From Rhodobacter sp. 24-YEA-8 (GTDB taxonomy: Bacteria > Pseudomonadota > Alphaproteobacteria > Rhodobacterales > Rhodobacteraceae), in assembly GCF_900105075.1 (NCBI RefSeq), contig NZ_FNSK01000001.1:62001-126000 (forward strand): a stretch of DNA of 64,000 nt. The letters are read 5' to 3'. The translations under genes were made by a program, and so were the position numbers. Positions 49,388 through 58,052 of the stretch are shown here, piece after piece. Position 1 is the stretch's first letter. Every line of letters starts with the position of its first letter. A model generated the notes under the pieces. The model searched no databases, was not told the origin of the DNA, and saw nothing but the letters and a program-made list of their open reading frames with translations.

Positions 49388-49786
49388 ATGCCGGATCAGA
49401 TTCGGATCAGTTTCAAGGAGATGTGCGCGAAATTCGACGTCACGCCGCGCACGCTCCGCTATTACGAATATATCGAATTGCTGGCCCCGGAACGCGAGGG
49501 CCGCGCGCGGTTTTACACAGCGCGCGAGGTGGCGCGGATGAAGCTGATCCTGCGTGGGCGGCGGTTCGGCTTTTCGCTGGAAGAGATCCGGCAATGGCTG
49601 CTGATCTATGGTCACAAGGGCGAGCGGTCGCAGCTGGAGGCCTGGCTCGGCATGGCGGATCGTCAGCTGCTGGAACTGACGCGGCAGCGCGAGGCGCTGG
49701 ACCGGACCATTTCAGATCTGCACGCCCTGCGCGAAACGGCGGTTGCGGAAATGGCGCGGGATGAAGGCGCAGACGCGGAAGACTGA
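49388..49786 (+). CDS. MerR-family transcriptional regulator
   Basis: A 132-residue MerR-type regulator. The winged-helix N-terminus reads ISFKEMCAKFDVTPRTLRYYEYIELLAPEREGRARFY, followed by the second helix-turn-helix wing REVARMKLILRGRRFGFSLEEI and a C-terminal dimerisation coiled coil. No metal-binding cysteines are present, so it likely senses an organic ligand or acts on fatty-acid genes, as similar regulators do. It faces away from the thioesterase pair and may regulate them. The family start coincides with the ATG chosen. Confidence 0.9.
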   Translation: MPDQIRISFKEMCAKFDVTPRTLRYYEYIELLAPEREGRARFYTAREVARMKLILRGRRFGFSLEEIRQWLLIYGHKGERSQLEAWLGMADRQLLELTRQREALDRTISDLHALRETAVAEMARDEGADAED

Positions 49787-49823
49787 GAGGGGCAGGGGGC
49801 GGGCGATATGGTCCCCCGGCCCA

Positions 49824-50678
49824 TCACCCCCGGCCCCCCTCCGCAAGGCCGAGGGCCTTGCGCAACCAGTCGCGCGCGGGGTCTGCGGGCAGCCCGCCCA
49901 GAAAGCCGTGATCGAGCCCGTCGGCCAGCACCAGCCTGCCCTGTAATGCGCGTGCCAGGGCTTCGCCGTCGCGCAAAACCGGGTCGATGCCTGCGCCCAG
50001 GATGGTCAGGCCCGGAGGGAGGGGGAAGCCCGGTGCCAGCGGGTCATGGCGTGGATCCCCGGCAATCAGCGCCTGCGGATCCAGGTGGCGGTGATAGGAG
50101 GCCAGCGATTTCGGCCCCAGCCCATCGGACTCATGTGCTGCGTTTTCCGGAGCAGGCGGCATGCCCGGCCCGGCCCCCGGATAAAACAGCGTGACATCGG
50201 CAATGCGGGCGCGTTCCGCCGCTGTCAGCCCGGCAAAGGCCCAGAGCGCCACCAGGCCGCCCGCGCTGTCGCCCATCAGCCGCAGCTGTCGCGCGCCTGT
50301 CAGCTGCCGCCGCAGGCTTGCAACCGCATCCTGGGCCTGGGCGGGAAACGGATGTTCGGGCGCGAGGCGCCATGCGACCGAGATCACCTGCGCGCCGGTC
50401 TCCTGTGCGATCCAGGCGGTCACGATGCGATGGGTCCAGGGCGAGCCGGTTATAAAGCCACCACCATGAAAATAGACAATCGGCGCGGCCTCTTCCCCGG
50501 CGCCGGATGCCGGGGGCGTGAAGACCAGCCCGCCCGGGCAGCCCCCCTCCGGCGCGAGGTCATGCAGTGTCACAGCATCGGGCAGGACCGGCGCCAGCAC
50601 ATCTGGCCGCGTATCCCGCCAGGCCCGCAGCGCCGCAACCGGACCGTTGATCCAGTCAGGATCGGAATGTGTCGCCAT
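49824..50678 (-). CDS. Alpha/beta hydrolase, hormone-sensitive-lipase-like esterase
   Basis: A 284-residue esterase of bacterial family IV. It has the oxyanion-hole motif YFHGGGFITGSPWTHR, the nucleophile LMGDSAGGLVAL (G-D-S-A-G), and C-terminal acid and base residues in GAGIDPVLRDG and LDHGFLGG. It probably acts on short-chain acyl esters in the cytoplasm. No partner genes are evident; it lies between the MerR regulator and the di-heme oxidoreductase operon. Confidence 0.87.
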   Translation of the reverse strand: MATHSDPDWINGPVAALRAWRDTRPDVLAPVLPDAVTLHDLAPEGGCPGGLVFTPPASGAGEEAAPIVYFHGGGFITGSPWTHRIVTAWIAQETGAQVISVAWRLAPEHPFPAQAQDAVASLRRQLTGARQLRLMGDSAGGLVALWAFAGLTAAERARIADVTLFYPGAGPGMPPAPENAAHESDGLGPKSLASYHRHLDPQALIAGDPRHDPLAPGFPLPPGLTILGAGIDPVLRDGEALARALQGRLVLADGLDHGFLGGLPADPARDWLRKALGLAEGGRG

Positions 50679-51059
50679 GATCTGCCTTTCCTGGCCCCTG
50701 GCACGGCTGTGCCGAAGGCGTTACCGGGAACCTAGCACGCCCGCGCGTTTTCGACAGTCTGACTTTGCTGCAGGGCAGGGCATGTAAAACCGTGCAGTCA
50801 CAGGGGCAGCGCGGTGGTGCGATGGAACGCCATAAGATTGCTGAGACCCGGCCCGCCGAAGTCTGGCCTGCCAGCGCGTCCCTGACGCAGGAGAACCTGC
50901 GCCCCGGTCTGAGCCGGGGGGCAGAGGTGGGGGGAAGACCCTCGACCGGAGCCGGACCAGGGCGCGACAGGCGGTCGTGCCCCCGCTGCAGGTCTGTTTT
51001 TTTCCGATTGAAAGACACGGGGAAAAGGATCAGGCAAGGAGGGCTCAGGGAAGTTTCTC
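50679..51059. other. Intergenic region upstream of the di-heme oxidoreductase operon
   Basis: No gene is supported here. A pyrimidine run (TCTGTTTTTTTCC near 50.99 kb) and a CCCCG...CGGGG hairpin are visible, but no clear Fur, Irr or RirA site could be identified. In related iron loci another imelysin gene often precedes the di-heme oxidoreductase; no trace of it was recognised. Confidence 0.4.
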
Positions 51060-52631
51060 ATGTTACGCCTCCGGTTCGCGCCTGCCCTTATTCTCCTCCT
51101 GATGACCGCCGTCCCGCCCGCCCGCGCGCAGGAGGCGGCTGCGCCGGATCCGGGCGACCATCTGCAGGACGAAAGAAATCTGGACGACCGGCATCTGCCG
51201 GTGATTGCCCGCACCAAAGCCGAAACCGCCCGGATCGCCCGGGTCATCGCGCCCACCACCGATTTCACCAGACCCGAAGGGTTCGAACTGATGCAGGGCG
51301 GCGCCGCGACCGTGCGCGTCAGGCCCAATGCGGATGCGTTTTCCATCCTCTCGGGTAATATGCCCTTTGAGCGCGAGATGGATTTCAAGCTCGGCAATGC
51401 GCTGTTTCGCAAGACCTGGGTCTCGGCGCCGTCTTCGACAAAGGCGTCGGACGGGCTGGGGCCGCTTTACAATGCACGGGGGTGTCAGGATTGCCATCTG
51501 AAAGACGGGCGTGGCCATCCGCCCGCCACGGATGAAGAGGCGCGGGTTTCGATGTTTCTGCGCCTGTCTGTCCCCGGGGGCGAGGCGCCGATGGGGATTG
51601 CCGAATGGATCGCGACGCTGCCTGACCCGGTCTATGGCGGGCAGCTGCAGGATTTCGCGGTGCCCGGTCTGCCGGCCGAGGGCCGGATGGATATTGCCTG
51701 GGCCGAGACCCCGGTGACGCTGGCCGATGGCATGGTCGTGTCGCTGCGAAAGCCCGCTTACACCATCTCGAACCCTGGCTTTGGCGCTTTTCACAAGGAT
51801 CTGATGATCTCGCCCCGTGTCGCGCCGCAGATGATCGGCCTTGGGCTGTTGGAGGCGATTCCGGCCGCCGATATCATTGCGCTGGCCGATCCTGACGATG
51901 CTGATGGCGACGGGATCTCGGGGCGTATCTCGATCGTGCCCTCGCAGGAATTCAATGTGCCGATGCTGGGGCGCTTTGGCCTCAAGGCTGGCACGCCGAC
52001 CATCCGCCAGCAATCCGCCGATGCGTTTTCCGGTGATATGGGGCTGTCGACGCCGCTGGTCCCCGAGCCTTGGGGGGATTGCACACCGGCGCAGGCCGCC
52101 TGCCGCGAGGCGCCGCATGGCCAGGAGCCGGGCGTGCGGGACGGGCTGGAGGTCGATGCGCAAAGCCTTGATCTTGTGACCTTCTATTCGCGCAACCTCG
52201 CCGTCCCCGAGCGCCGGAATGTCGATAACCCCCAGGTCCTGCGTGGCAAAGAGGTGTTTTACGGGCTGAACTGCATCGGCTGCCACAACCCGAAATTCGT
52301 GACCAGCCGCCTGAAGGATCAGCCCGAGCAAAGCTTTCAGCTGATCTGGCCCTATACCGATCTTTTACTGCATGACATGGGCGAGGGGCTGGCCGATGAC
52401 CGCCCCGAGGGCCGCGCCACCGGGCGTGAATGGCGCACGCCGCCGCTCTGGGGGATCGGGCTGACCGAACAGGTTTCCGGCCATACGAATTTCCTCCATG
52501 ATGGCCGGGCGCGCTCGCTGCTCGAAGCCGTGCTCTGGCATGGCGGCGAGGCCGAGGCGCAGCGTGATGCCGTGATTGCGCTGCCGACCGAAGACCGTGA
52601 AGCCCTGATCGCCTTTCTGGAGAGCCTGTGA
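51060..52631 (+). CDS. Di-heme c-type oxidoreductase (DHOR, DUF1111 family)
   Basis: A 523-residue exported c-type cytochrome. A signal peptide (LILLLMTAVPPARAQ) is followed by two heme-binding motifs, CQDCH near residue 142 and CIGCH near residue 404, plus GLGPLYNARGC and HDGRARSLLEAVLWHGGEA, typical of the putative thiol oxidoreductase/DHOR family related to MauG and cytochrome c peroxidase. In such operons it accompanies imelysin proteins and is thought to serve iron uptake or redox change of iron in the periplasm. It overlaps the imelysin gene by 4 nt. Confidence 0.93.
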   Translation: MLRLRFAPALILLLMTAVPPARAQEAAAPDPGDHLQDERNLDDRHLPVIARTKAETARIARVIAPTTDFTRPEGFELMQGGAATVRVRPNADAFSILSGNMPFEREMDFKLGNALFRKTWVSAPSSTKASDGLGPLYNARGCQDCHLKDGRGHPPATDEEARVSMFLRLSVPGGEAPMGIAEWIATLPDPVYGGQLQDFAVPGLPAEGRMDIAWAETPVTLADGMVVSLRKPAYTISNPGFGAFHKDLMISPRVAPQMIGLGLLEAIPAADIIALADPDDADGDGISGRISIVPSQEFNVPMLGRFGLKAGTPTIRQQSADAFSGDMGLSTPLVPEPWGDCTPAQAACREAPHGQEPGVRDGLEVDAQSLDLVTFYSRNLAVPERRNVDNPQVLRGKEVFYGLNCIGCHNPKFVTSRLKDQPEQSFQLIWPYTDLLLHDMGEGLADDRPEGRATGREWRTPPLWGIGLTEQVSGHTNFLHDGRARSLLEAVLWHGGEAEAQRDAVIALPTEDREALIAFLESL

Positions 52632-53641
52632 TGTCGCGTTTTCGCCCTTTCGGTTTTGCTCTGGCCCTGATCTGTGGCGCCGGCCCCGCTCTGGCCGATC
52701 TGAGCCAGGCGGTCGATACCGTCATGCTGCCGGGTTTTGCCACTTTCGCCAAAGCGACCACCGCGCTTGAGGAACAGACCGAGAGCCATTTCGCCGAGAG
52801 CGGGGGCCAATGTGACCCGACCACCTTGCGACCTGCGTTCAACAAGGCGTTTGACGCGTGGATGGCGGTGTCCTGGCTGCATTTCGGCCCTTCGGAAGAA
52901 GGCGGAACGGCGCTGGCGATCCGGTTCTGGCCTGATCCGAAGGGCCTCGGCGCCAAGGCGCAACGCGGGCTTTTGCTGGGTGACCCGGCGAGTCTCGAGC
53001 CAGAGCTTTTCGCGAAACAATCGGTGGCGGCACGCGGGCTTACGGGGCTGGAGCGCCTGTTATACCCGGGCGAGCCGCCCGCGGCCGACCCCTGTCCGCT
53101 GCTCCGGGCCACGGTGAAAGACCTCGCGCGGCTGGCTTCGGTTCTGGATGCAGGCTGGACCGGGGATCAGGGCTTTGCGCAGCTGCTGCTGCGCGCGGGC
53201 AGTGATGGCAATACCCGGTTTCTCACCCGGAACGAGGCGCTTCAGGCCGTCTTTACCCAGCTGATGGGGGGGCTTGAATTCATTGCGGATCAACGGCTTG
53301 GCCGTCCGCTTGGCGAAGAAGACAAGCCGCGCCCGGAACGCGCCGAGGCCCGCGCCTCGGGACGGGCAACCCGCAACATCCTTTTGGAATTGCAGGCCAT
53401 CCGCCGTCTGACGGCTGCGCTTGAACCCGATGCTGCCGGCACAATCGCTGCGATGGACCGGGCGATTGTCGCGGCTGGCAAGCTGGACGAGCCGGAGCTG
53501 GCGGGGGTCTCCGATCCCGAACGGCGCGAGAAGATCCTTGAGGTGCAGCGCCTAGTGCGCTCTGCCCGCGCCATCGCACTTTCCGAGATGGCACCGGCGC
53601 TGGGCGTCGGGCTTGGCTTCAATTCGCAGGATGGAGACTGA
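52628..53641 (+). CDS. Imelysin-family (M75) periplasmic protein
   Basis: A 337-residue exported protein with a signal peptide (FALALICGAGPALA). The imelysin fold is suggested by LSQAVDTVMLPGFATFAKA, AWMAVSWLHFGPSEEGG, and the GxxxxE-type motif ARGLTGLERLLY. Family members are EfeO- or IrpA-like and thought to bind iron or function in iron uptake; protease activity is unproven. It is coupled to the upstream DHOR gene, and DUF1513 follows after 5 nt. Confidence 0.9.
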   Translation: MMSRFRPFGFALALICGAGPALADLSQAVDTVMLPGFATFAKATTALEEQTESHFAESGGQCDPTTLRPAFNKAFDAWMAVSWLHFGPSEEGGTALAIRFWPDPKGLGAKAQRGLLLGDPASLEPELFAKQSVAARGLTGLERLLYPGEPPAADPCPLLRATVKDLARLASVLDAGWTGDQGFAQLLLRAGSDGNTRFLTRNEALQAVFTQLMGGLEFIADQRLGRPLGEEDKPRPERAEARASGRATRNILLELQAIRRLTAALEPDAAGTIAAMDRAIVAAGKLDEPELAGVSDPERREKILEVQRLVRSARAIALSEMAPALGVGLGFNSQDGD

Positions 53642-53646
53642 CAGAA

Positions 53647-54705
53647 ATGGCCACGCGGCGCGGATTTCTGGCGGGGCTGGCCTCGCTGTCGCTTCCCGGG
53701 CTTGGCTGGGCCGATGTGGGCAGCCCGGCCTGGCTTTCCGCCGGGAAAGAGGGCGAGGATTATGTTCTTCACGGGCTGCGATCCGATGGCGAAAGCCTGT
53801 TTTCCATCCCTTTGCCGGCGCGGGGACATGCTGCGGCGGCGCATCCGTCGCGGCCCGAAGCGGTGGCTTTTGCCCGCCGTCCCGGTGTCTTTGCCATCGT
53901 GCTGGACTGTTTCACCGGCGGCATCCGGCACCGGCTGACCCCGCCTGAAGGGCGGCAATTCAATGGCCATGGCGCTTTTTCCGCCGATGGGGCGCTCCTG
54001 ATGACCTCGGAAGTCGTGGCCGAGGGATCGGAAGGGCGGATCGGGATCTGGGAGACGGAGACTTACCGCCGGATCGGCGAATGGCAGACCGGCGGCATCG
54101 GCCCGCATGATATGAAACGCCTCGCAGACGGGCGGCTGATCGTCGCGAATGGCGGTATTCAGACCGACCCTTCCGACCGCACCACGCTGAACCTTGAGAC
54201 CATGCGCTCAAATCTGGCGCTGCTCTCACCTTCGGGCGAGATCCTGGAGATCGCCGAGCTGGAGCCCGATCTGCATCAGAATTCCCTGCGCCATCTTGCA
54301 CTTGTGGGTGAGGGCGTCGCGGTCGCGTTGCAATGGCAGGGTGACCTCTCTGATCCGGTTCCGCTTTTGGCCCGCTGGGAGCCGGGCCGCGCGATCACCC
54401 TGTTTGAGGCCGCGCCGGAAGAGATCTACACCATGAAGGGCTATGCGGGATCGATCGCGGCCAATCAGGGGATGATTGCAATTTCCTCGCCCCGGGGGGG
54501 CGCAGTGATGGTGTTTGGCGAAGATGGCACACCGCTTGCCACGCATCGGCGGGCCGATATCTGTGGTCTTGCGGCGCTGGAACAGGGATTCGTCGCATCG
54601 GATGGCGGGGGCGGGATCTGGGCGCTTGACGGCGCCGGTGCCCCTCTGCGCGCGCTGCGACACCGCGCCACCTCATGGGACAATCACATGGTTCCGGTCG
54701 CCTGA
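53647..54705 (+). CDS. DUF1513-family Tat-exported protein
   Basis: A 352-residue protein with a twin-arginine signal (TRRGFLAGL, then a hydrophobic stretch). The rest looks like a seven-bladed propeller with DUF1513 blocks: GHGAFSADGALLMTSEVVAEGSEGRIGIWE, GIGPHDMKRLADGRLIVANGG and SPRGGAVMVFGEDG. It always travels with imelysin/DHOR genes in this family's operons. Its role is unknown; binding of a cofactor or metal would explain Tat export. Confidence 0.9.
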   Translation: MATRRGFLAGLASLSLPGLGWADVGSPAWLSAGKEGEDYVLHGLRSDGESLFSIPLPARGHAAAAHPSRPEAVAFARRPGVFAIVLDCFTGGIRHRLTPPEGRQFNGHGAFSADGALLMTSEVVAEGSEGRIGIWETETYRRIGEWQTGGIGPHDMKRLADGRLIVANGGIQTDPSDRTTLNLETMRSNLALLSPSGEILEIAELEPDLHQNSLRHLALVGEGVAVALQWQGDLSDPVPLLARWEPGRAITLFEAAPEEIYTMKGYAGSIAANQGMIAISSPRGGAVMVFGEDGTPLATHRRADICGLAALEQGFVASDGGGGIWALDGAGAPLRALRHRATSWDNHMVPVA

Positions 54706-54781
54706 TTTGCCAGAGTTTTCAGCTTTGTGACGATCTTCGCTGCGCAGCGTCGGCTGCGAGGGGGACAGAGGGGGGATATAC

Positions 54782-54835
54782 TTGACAATTCCACCTGGTA
54801 TTCCTAAAGCCATTCCTGACCGATCAGGTCGGAAT
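54782..54835 (+). promoter_or_regulatory. Candidate promoter and operator upstream of exbB
   Basis: TTGACA (54782-54787), exactly 17 nt, then TAAAGC form a possible sigma70 promoter. Directly after it, ATTCC-T-GACC-GATCA-GGTC-GGAAT (54812-54835) is a dyad with a single unpaired base, well placed to be a repressor site. It lies about 370 nt upstream of exbB; no gene intervenes. The regulator is unknown. Confidence 0.4.
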
Positions 54836-55204
54836 CTGCTGCCTCGCAAGTGCCCCTCTCTCGGAGTGCCAGCCAAACGGTAGCGGGCTGAACAGGTGGA
54901 ATTCAGGTGGCGGCCCGGTGGGGCAAGGCAACCGACTGGTTCGGATCTCCCTTTCGGAATTCGGGTCTGAGGCTGCAGGACTTGCACTTCATGGGCCCGT
55001 CAGGGCGATTGTGGAACGGATTTCTCGGATGATCTTTCCAGGGCGAGACCAGATTGACCTGGTTCTGAAATCCACGGCCAGGGTGGCTGAAAAACCGATG
55101 GTGGCAAAGGCTGTGCGGAATTCGCATGATGCTTTGGTTGTGTCGGGCAGGCCGTCTTCACCCGTCCCCCTTTGCACGAAATGAGACTTCAAGTGGTTGA
55201 ACCG
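54836..55204. other. Long leader upstream of exbB
   Basis: No gene is supported between the candidate operator and the exbB start. Open frames here lack ribosome binding sites and family likeness. If the promoter at 54.78 kb is used, the exbB transcript would carry an untranslated leader of about 390 nt. Confidence 0.35.
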
Positions 55205-56248
55205 ATGCGCGCGGCACTTCTTTCCCTTCTGATCCTCTCCGGTGGCATGGCTGTCGCACAGGACAATACGGCGCCGGTTGTGCCCGATGCGGCGCCGGAG
55301 CAATCCGCCGCGCCGGTGACCGAAGGCAGTGAGGCCCCGCCCGTGGTGCCTGATGCCGCGCCCGATGCCCCGCTTGCGCCCGTGACTGAAGAGACCGGTG
55401 CCATCACAACGCCGGACACCGGTGCCGCGAGCCCGGCTGTCACGCCGGCAACCGGCGCTGAAACGACCACGACCCCGGCCGCTGACCCCGCCACCCCTGC
55501 TGCAACCGGCGAGGCGGTTCAGCCCGCCGCAGGCCCGGCCGAAGCCGCTTCAGCCCCGGCGGCGGCGCTGCCGGTGCATTCAGTCGAGCTCGAATCGCTC
55601 TTCTGGGATGCGCATGTCATCGTGCAGGCGGTGATGGTTGGTCTTGCGATTGCGGCTTTCGTGGCGCTGGTGATCCTGATCCACAAATTGTTTGAATTCG
55701 GCTTTGCCTTTGCCTCGATGCGCAAGACTGCGCGTCTGCTGGCCAGCGCCTCAAGCCTCCACGCGGTTGCCGAAGCGGTGGCCGGCCGCAAAGGCCCCTC
55801 GGTCGATATGATCCGCGCCGCGGATGAGGAGCTGCGTCTCGCCGAGGCCGAGCCCGCGCTGATCCCCGGCACGCGCGACCGTACAGATACCGCGATGTCC
55901 CGCATCGAGGCAGGCGCTGCTGCGCGGCTGCGCTCGGGTACCGGGATCCTGGCCTCCATCGGCTCGCTTTCGCCCTTTGTCGGGCTGTTCGGCACCGTGT
56001 TCGGGATCATGAACAGCTTTCTCGCCATCGCGCAGTCGAACACCACGAATCTTGCCGTCGTCGCGCCCGGCATCGCCGAAGCGCTGCTGGCGACCGCCAT
56101 CGGCCTTGCTGCGGCGATCCCGGCGGTGCTGATCTATAACGTTCTGTCGCGGAAACTTGCAAAATACCGGTTGCAGCTGAATGACGTGGCCGCCGCTGCG
56201 GCCCGCCTGCAAAGCCGGTCGCTTGACCGCCTGAGCGCGAGGGTCTGA
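55205..56248 (+). CDS. exbB: TonB-system energizer ExbB with long N-terminal extension
   Basis: Inner-membrane proton-channel subunit that energises TonB. A signal-like N-terminus (LLSLLILSGGMAVAQ) is followed by about 105 residues rich in Ala, Pro and Thr, including a tandem duplication (VVPDAAP...APVTE occurs twice). The ExbB/MotA core follows: VQAVMVGLAIAAFVALVILI, GILASIGSLSPFVGLFGTVFGIMNSF and ALLATAIGLAAAIPAVLIYN. An in-frame ATG 8 codons upstream is possible. ExbD follows after 3 nt and tonB overlaps exbD. Confidence 0.93.
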   Translation: MRAALLSLLILSGGMAVAQDNTAPVVPDAAPEQSAAPVTEGSEAPPVVPDAAPDAPLAPVTEETGAITTPDTGAASPAVTPATGAETTTTPAADPATPAATGEAVQPAAGPAEAASAPAAALPVHSVELESLFWDAHVIVQAVMVGLAIAAFVALVILIHKLFEFGFAFASMRKTARLLASASSLHAVAEAVAGRKGPSVDMIRAADEELRLAEAEPALIPGTRDRTDTAMSRIEAGAAARLRSGTGILASIGSLSPFVGLFGTVFGIMNSFLAIAQSNTTNLAVVAPGIAEALLATAIGLAAAIPAVLIYNVLSRKLAKYRLQLNDVAAAAARLQSRSLDRLSARV

Positions 56249-56251
56249 TCC

Positions 56252-56707
56252 ATGGGGACCTCTGTTGGTGGCGGATCAGAAGACGAAGATGCCGAAGTTT
56301 CGGAAATCAACGTCACGCCTTTTATCGACGTTATGCTGGTTCTGCTGATCGTCTTCATGGTGGCGGCGCCGCTGTCGACCGTCGATGTGCCGATCAATCT
56401 GCCGGGAAGCACCTCGACCCCGACGGAACGCCCGGACGAGCCGCTCTGGCTGTCTCTGGGGCTGGACCGGGTGTTGTCTTTGGGCAATGATCCGGTGCCG
56501 GGAGGAACTCTGGGGGCCGTGCTGGATGCCGCAACGGGCGGCAATCGCGAAACCACGATCTTTTTCCGTGCCGACAAGGACCTGCCTTACGGTGCAACGA
56601 TGGAAATTCTCGATGAACTCCGGAATGCCGGTTATCTGAAAGTGGCGCTGGTGGGGCTGGAAGGCGCCCCCGCTGCCGCCGCTCCTGCGGAAGGATCTCA
56701 GCCATGA
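56252..56707 (+). CDS. exbD: TonB-system energizer ExbD
   Basis: A 151-residue single-pass membrane protein of the ExbD/TolR family. The N-terminal membrane helix VTPFIDVMLVLLIVFMVAAP carries the essential proton-carrying Asp (FID). The periplasmic domain ends with FFRADKDLPYGATMEILDELRNAGYLKVALVG, typical of ExbD. It is coupled to tonB by a 4-nt overlap. Confidence 0.96.
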   Translation: MGTSVGGGSEDEDAEVSEINVTPFIDVMLVLLIVFMVAAPLSTVDVPINLPGSTSTPTERPDEPLWLSLGLDRVLSLGNDPVPGGTLGAVLDAATGGNRETTIFFRADKDLPYGATMEILDELRNAGYLKVALVGLEGAPAAAAPAEGSQP

Positions 56708-57570
56708 CCCAGGAATTGCCCTCTTTCACCCGGGCCCGCTGCCCCGTTCTGCCCTCGCATGTCGGTGCGGGCAAGAGCCGGGCGATTGGCTGGCTGGCCT
56801 CGACCTCGATCGCGGCACTGCTGGTTTCGGCCATTGGTGCACTGGCGATGACCTGGGACAGCGCCGGCATGTCGGCCGGGGCGGAAGAGCAGGCGGTTCT
56901 TGTCATGTTGCCCCCGGCCCAGGCCATCGAGGCGATCTCTGAGCCGACCCCGGATGTCACCGATCAGATGGCGTCGGAAGAGATGCTGACGCCCGATCTG
57001 GAAGACGCGCCCGACACGCCCGAGCTGACCGAAGCCCCGGATGTGCCGGACGAGACGCCTGAGATCCAGGAGATCGTCGAGGATATGGCCCCCGAGGTCG
57101 ACCAGGAGCCACCGCCAAAGCCGGTGGTCGAAGTGCCGAAGCCGAAGGAAAGACCGAAGAAGGAAGAAAAGCCGAAAGAGGTCAAAAAGGCCGAAAAGCC
57201 GAAAGAGCCCGCTAAGGAAAAGCCGAAGAAGAGAGCGACCGAAGAGCGGGCGGAGACCAAAGCGTCAAAGCAGCAGGCCTCCGCTGCCTCCTCTGCAGGC
57301 AGCGGCCAGGCGGCAGCCAAAAATTACGGCGCCTCGGTGATGAAAAAGGTGAACCGCACCCGTAAGAAATCCGGGGGGGATCGCGGCACGGCAGTTGTGT
57401 CCTTCACCATTGCGGATAATGGCAGCCTCGCCAAAGCGAGCATTTCCAGAAGTTCAGGCTCTGCTAAGCTGGATGATGTCGCGCTGGATCACATCCGCCG
57501 GTCGGCGCCGTTTGACCCGCCGCCTGCCGGTGCCGGGCGCACCTATTCCTTTAAATTCGAGGGGCGGTAG
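56704..57570 (+). CDS. tonB: TonB energy-transducing protein
   Basis: A 288-residue TonB. The N-terminal membrane anchor (IGWLASTSIAALLVSAIGALAM) lies after about 25 cytoplasmic residues, an acidic Pro-rich spacer follows, then a Lys/Pro segment (VPKPKERPKKEEKPKEVKK) spans the periplasm. The C-terminal TonB domain is visible as NRTRKKSGGDRGTAVVSFTIADNG and DHIRRSAPFDPPPAGAGRTYSFKF. It completes exbB-exbD-tonB. No TonB-dependent receptor lies beside it in the window. Confidence 0.95.
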   Translation: MTQELPSFTRARCPVLPSHVGAGKSRAIGWLASTSIAALLVSAIGALAMTWDSAGMSAGAEEQAVLVMLPPAQAIEAISEPTPDVTDQMASEEMLTPDLEDAPDTPELTEAPDVPDETPEIQEIVEDMAPEVDQEPPPKPVVEVPKPKERPKKEEKPKEVKKAEKPKEPAKEKPKKRATEERAETKASKQQASAASSAGSGQAAAKNYGASVMKKVNRTRKKSGGDRGTAVVSFTIADNGSLAKASISRSSGSAKLDDVALDHIRRSAPFDPPPAGAGRTYSFKFEGR

Positions 57571-57599
57571 AACCCCGTCATCTTTGCCATGCAAGTCAG

Positions 57600-57631
57600 A
57601 ACACCCGGCGCAGCAAAGCTCCGGGTGTTTT
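57600..57631. terminator. Terminator after tonB
   Basis: A perfect 9-bp stem AACACCCGG / CCGGGTGTT with a 12-nt loop, followed by TTTG, lies 30 nt after the tonB stop. It also abuts the converging thioesterase gene. Confidence 0.75.
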
Positions 57632-57635
57632 GCTG

Positions 57636-58052
57636 TCAGGGCTCCAGCACCATCTGGGTCTGGGTGATCTGCGCCGCAAGCTTTCCATCGCCGCGCAGGA
57701 CCGAAGTCTGCCAGACCTGGGTTCGCCGCCCCTGATGGAGCGGCTCAGAGATGGCGCGCACGACCTCGTTCAGCACCAGAGGGCGGAAGAAATTCGTCTT
57801 GCTCTCGACGGTGGTGGTGCTTTGATCGGGGCGGATCGCGGTGACAGTGCCAAGCCCGCCGAGGATATCCGCCAGCGCCATGATCGCGCCGCCATGCAGC
57901 ACGCCATTGCGGTTCAGAAGATCCGGCCGCACCGTCAGTTCGGCCTCGACCCGTGTGGCCGTGGCCGAGATCACCCGCAGGCCGATCATCCCGGCAAAAG
58001 CGGAAATATCGCTGGCCTCTGGCGGGGCGGGGGGCAGGTTAAGCTCTGTCAT
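57636..58052 (-). CDS. PaaI-family hot-dog thioesterase
   Basis: A 138-residue thioesterase. The active-site block is LLNRNGVLHGGAIMALADILGGLG (HGG and the following Asp), with TTTVESKTNFFRPLVLNE and GRRTQVWQTSVLRGDGKLAA. The start MTELNLPPAPPEASD fits family length; the open frame upstream (140 more codons) is unrelated. It is the third PaaI-type gene in the window. Confidence 0.9.
   Translation of the reverse strand: MTELNLPPAPPEASDISAFAGMIGLRVISATATRVEAELTVRPDLLNRNGVLHGGAIMALADILGGLGTVTAIRPDQSTTTVESKTNFFRPLVLNEVVRAISEPLHQGRRTQVWQTSVLRGDGKLAAQITQTQMVLEP

Noticed and set aside
51063..52331. A 422-codon minus-strand frame antisense to the di-heme oxidoreductase
   Set aside because: The plus-strand frame has two CxxCH motifs and a signal peptide; the antisense has no motif.
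53290..54108. A 272-codon minus-strand frame across imelysin and DUF1513
   Set aside because: It is antisense to two coupled genes with signal sequences and family motifs; its own translation shows none.
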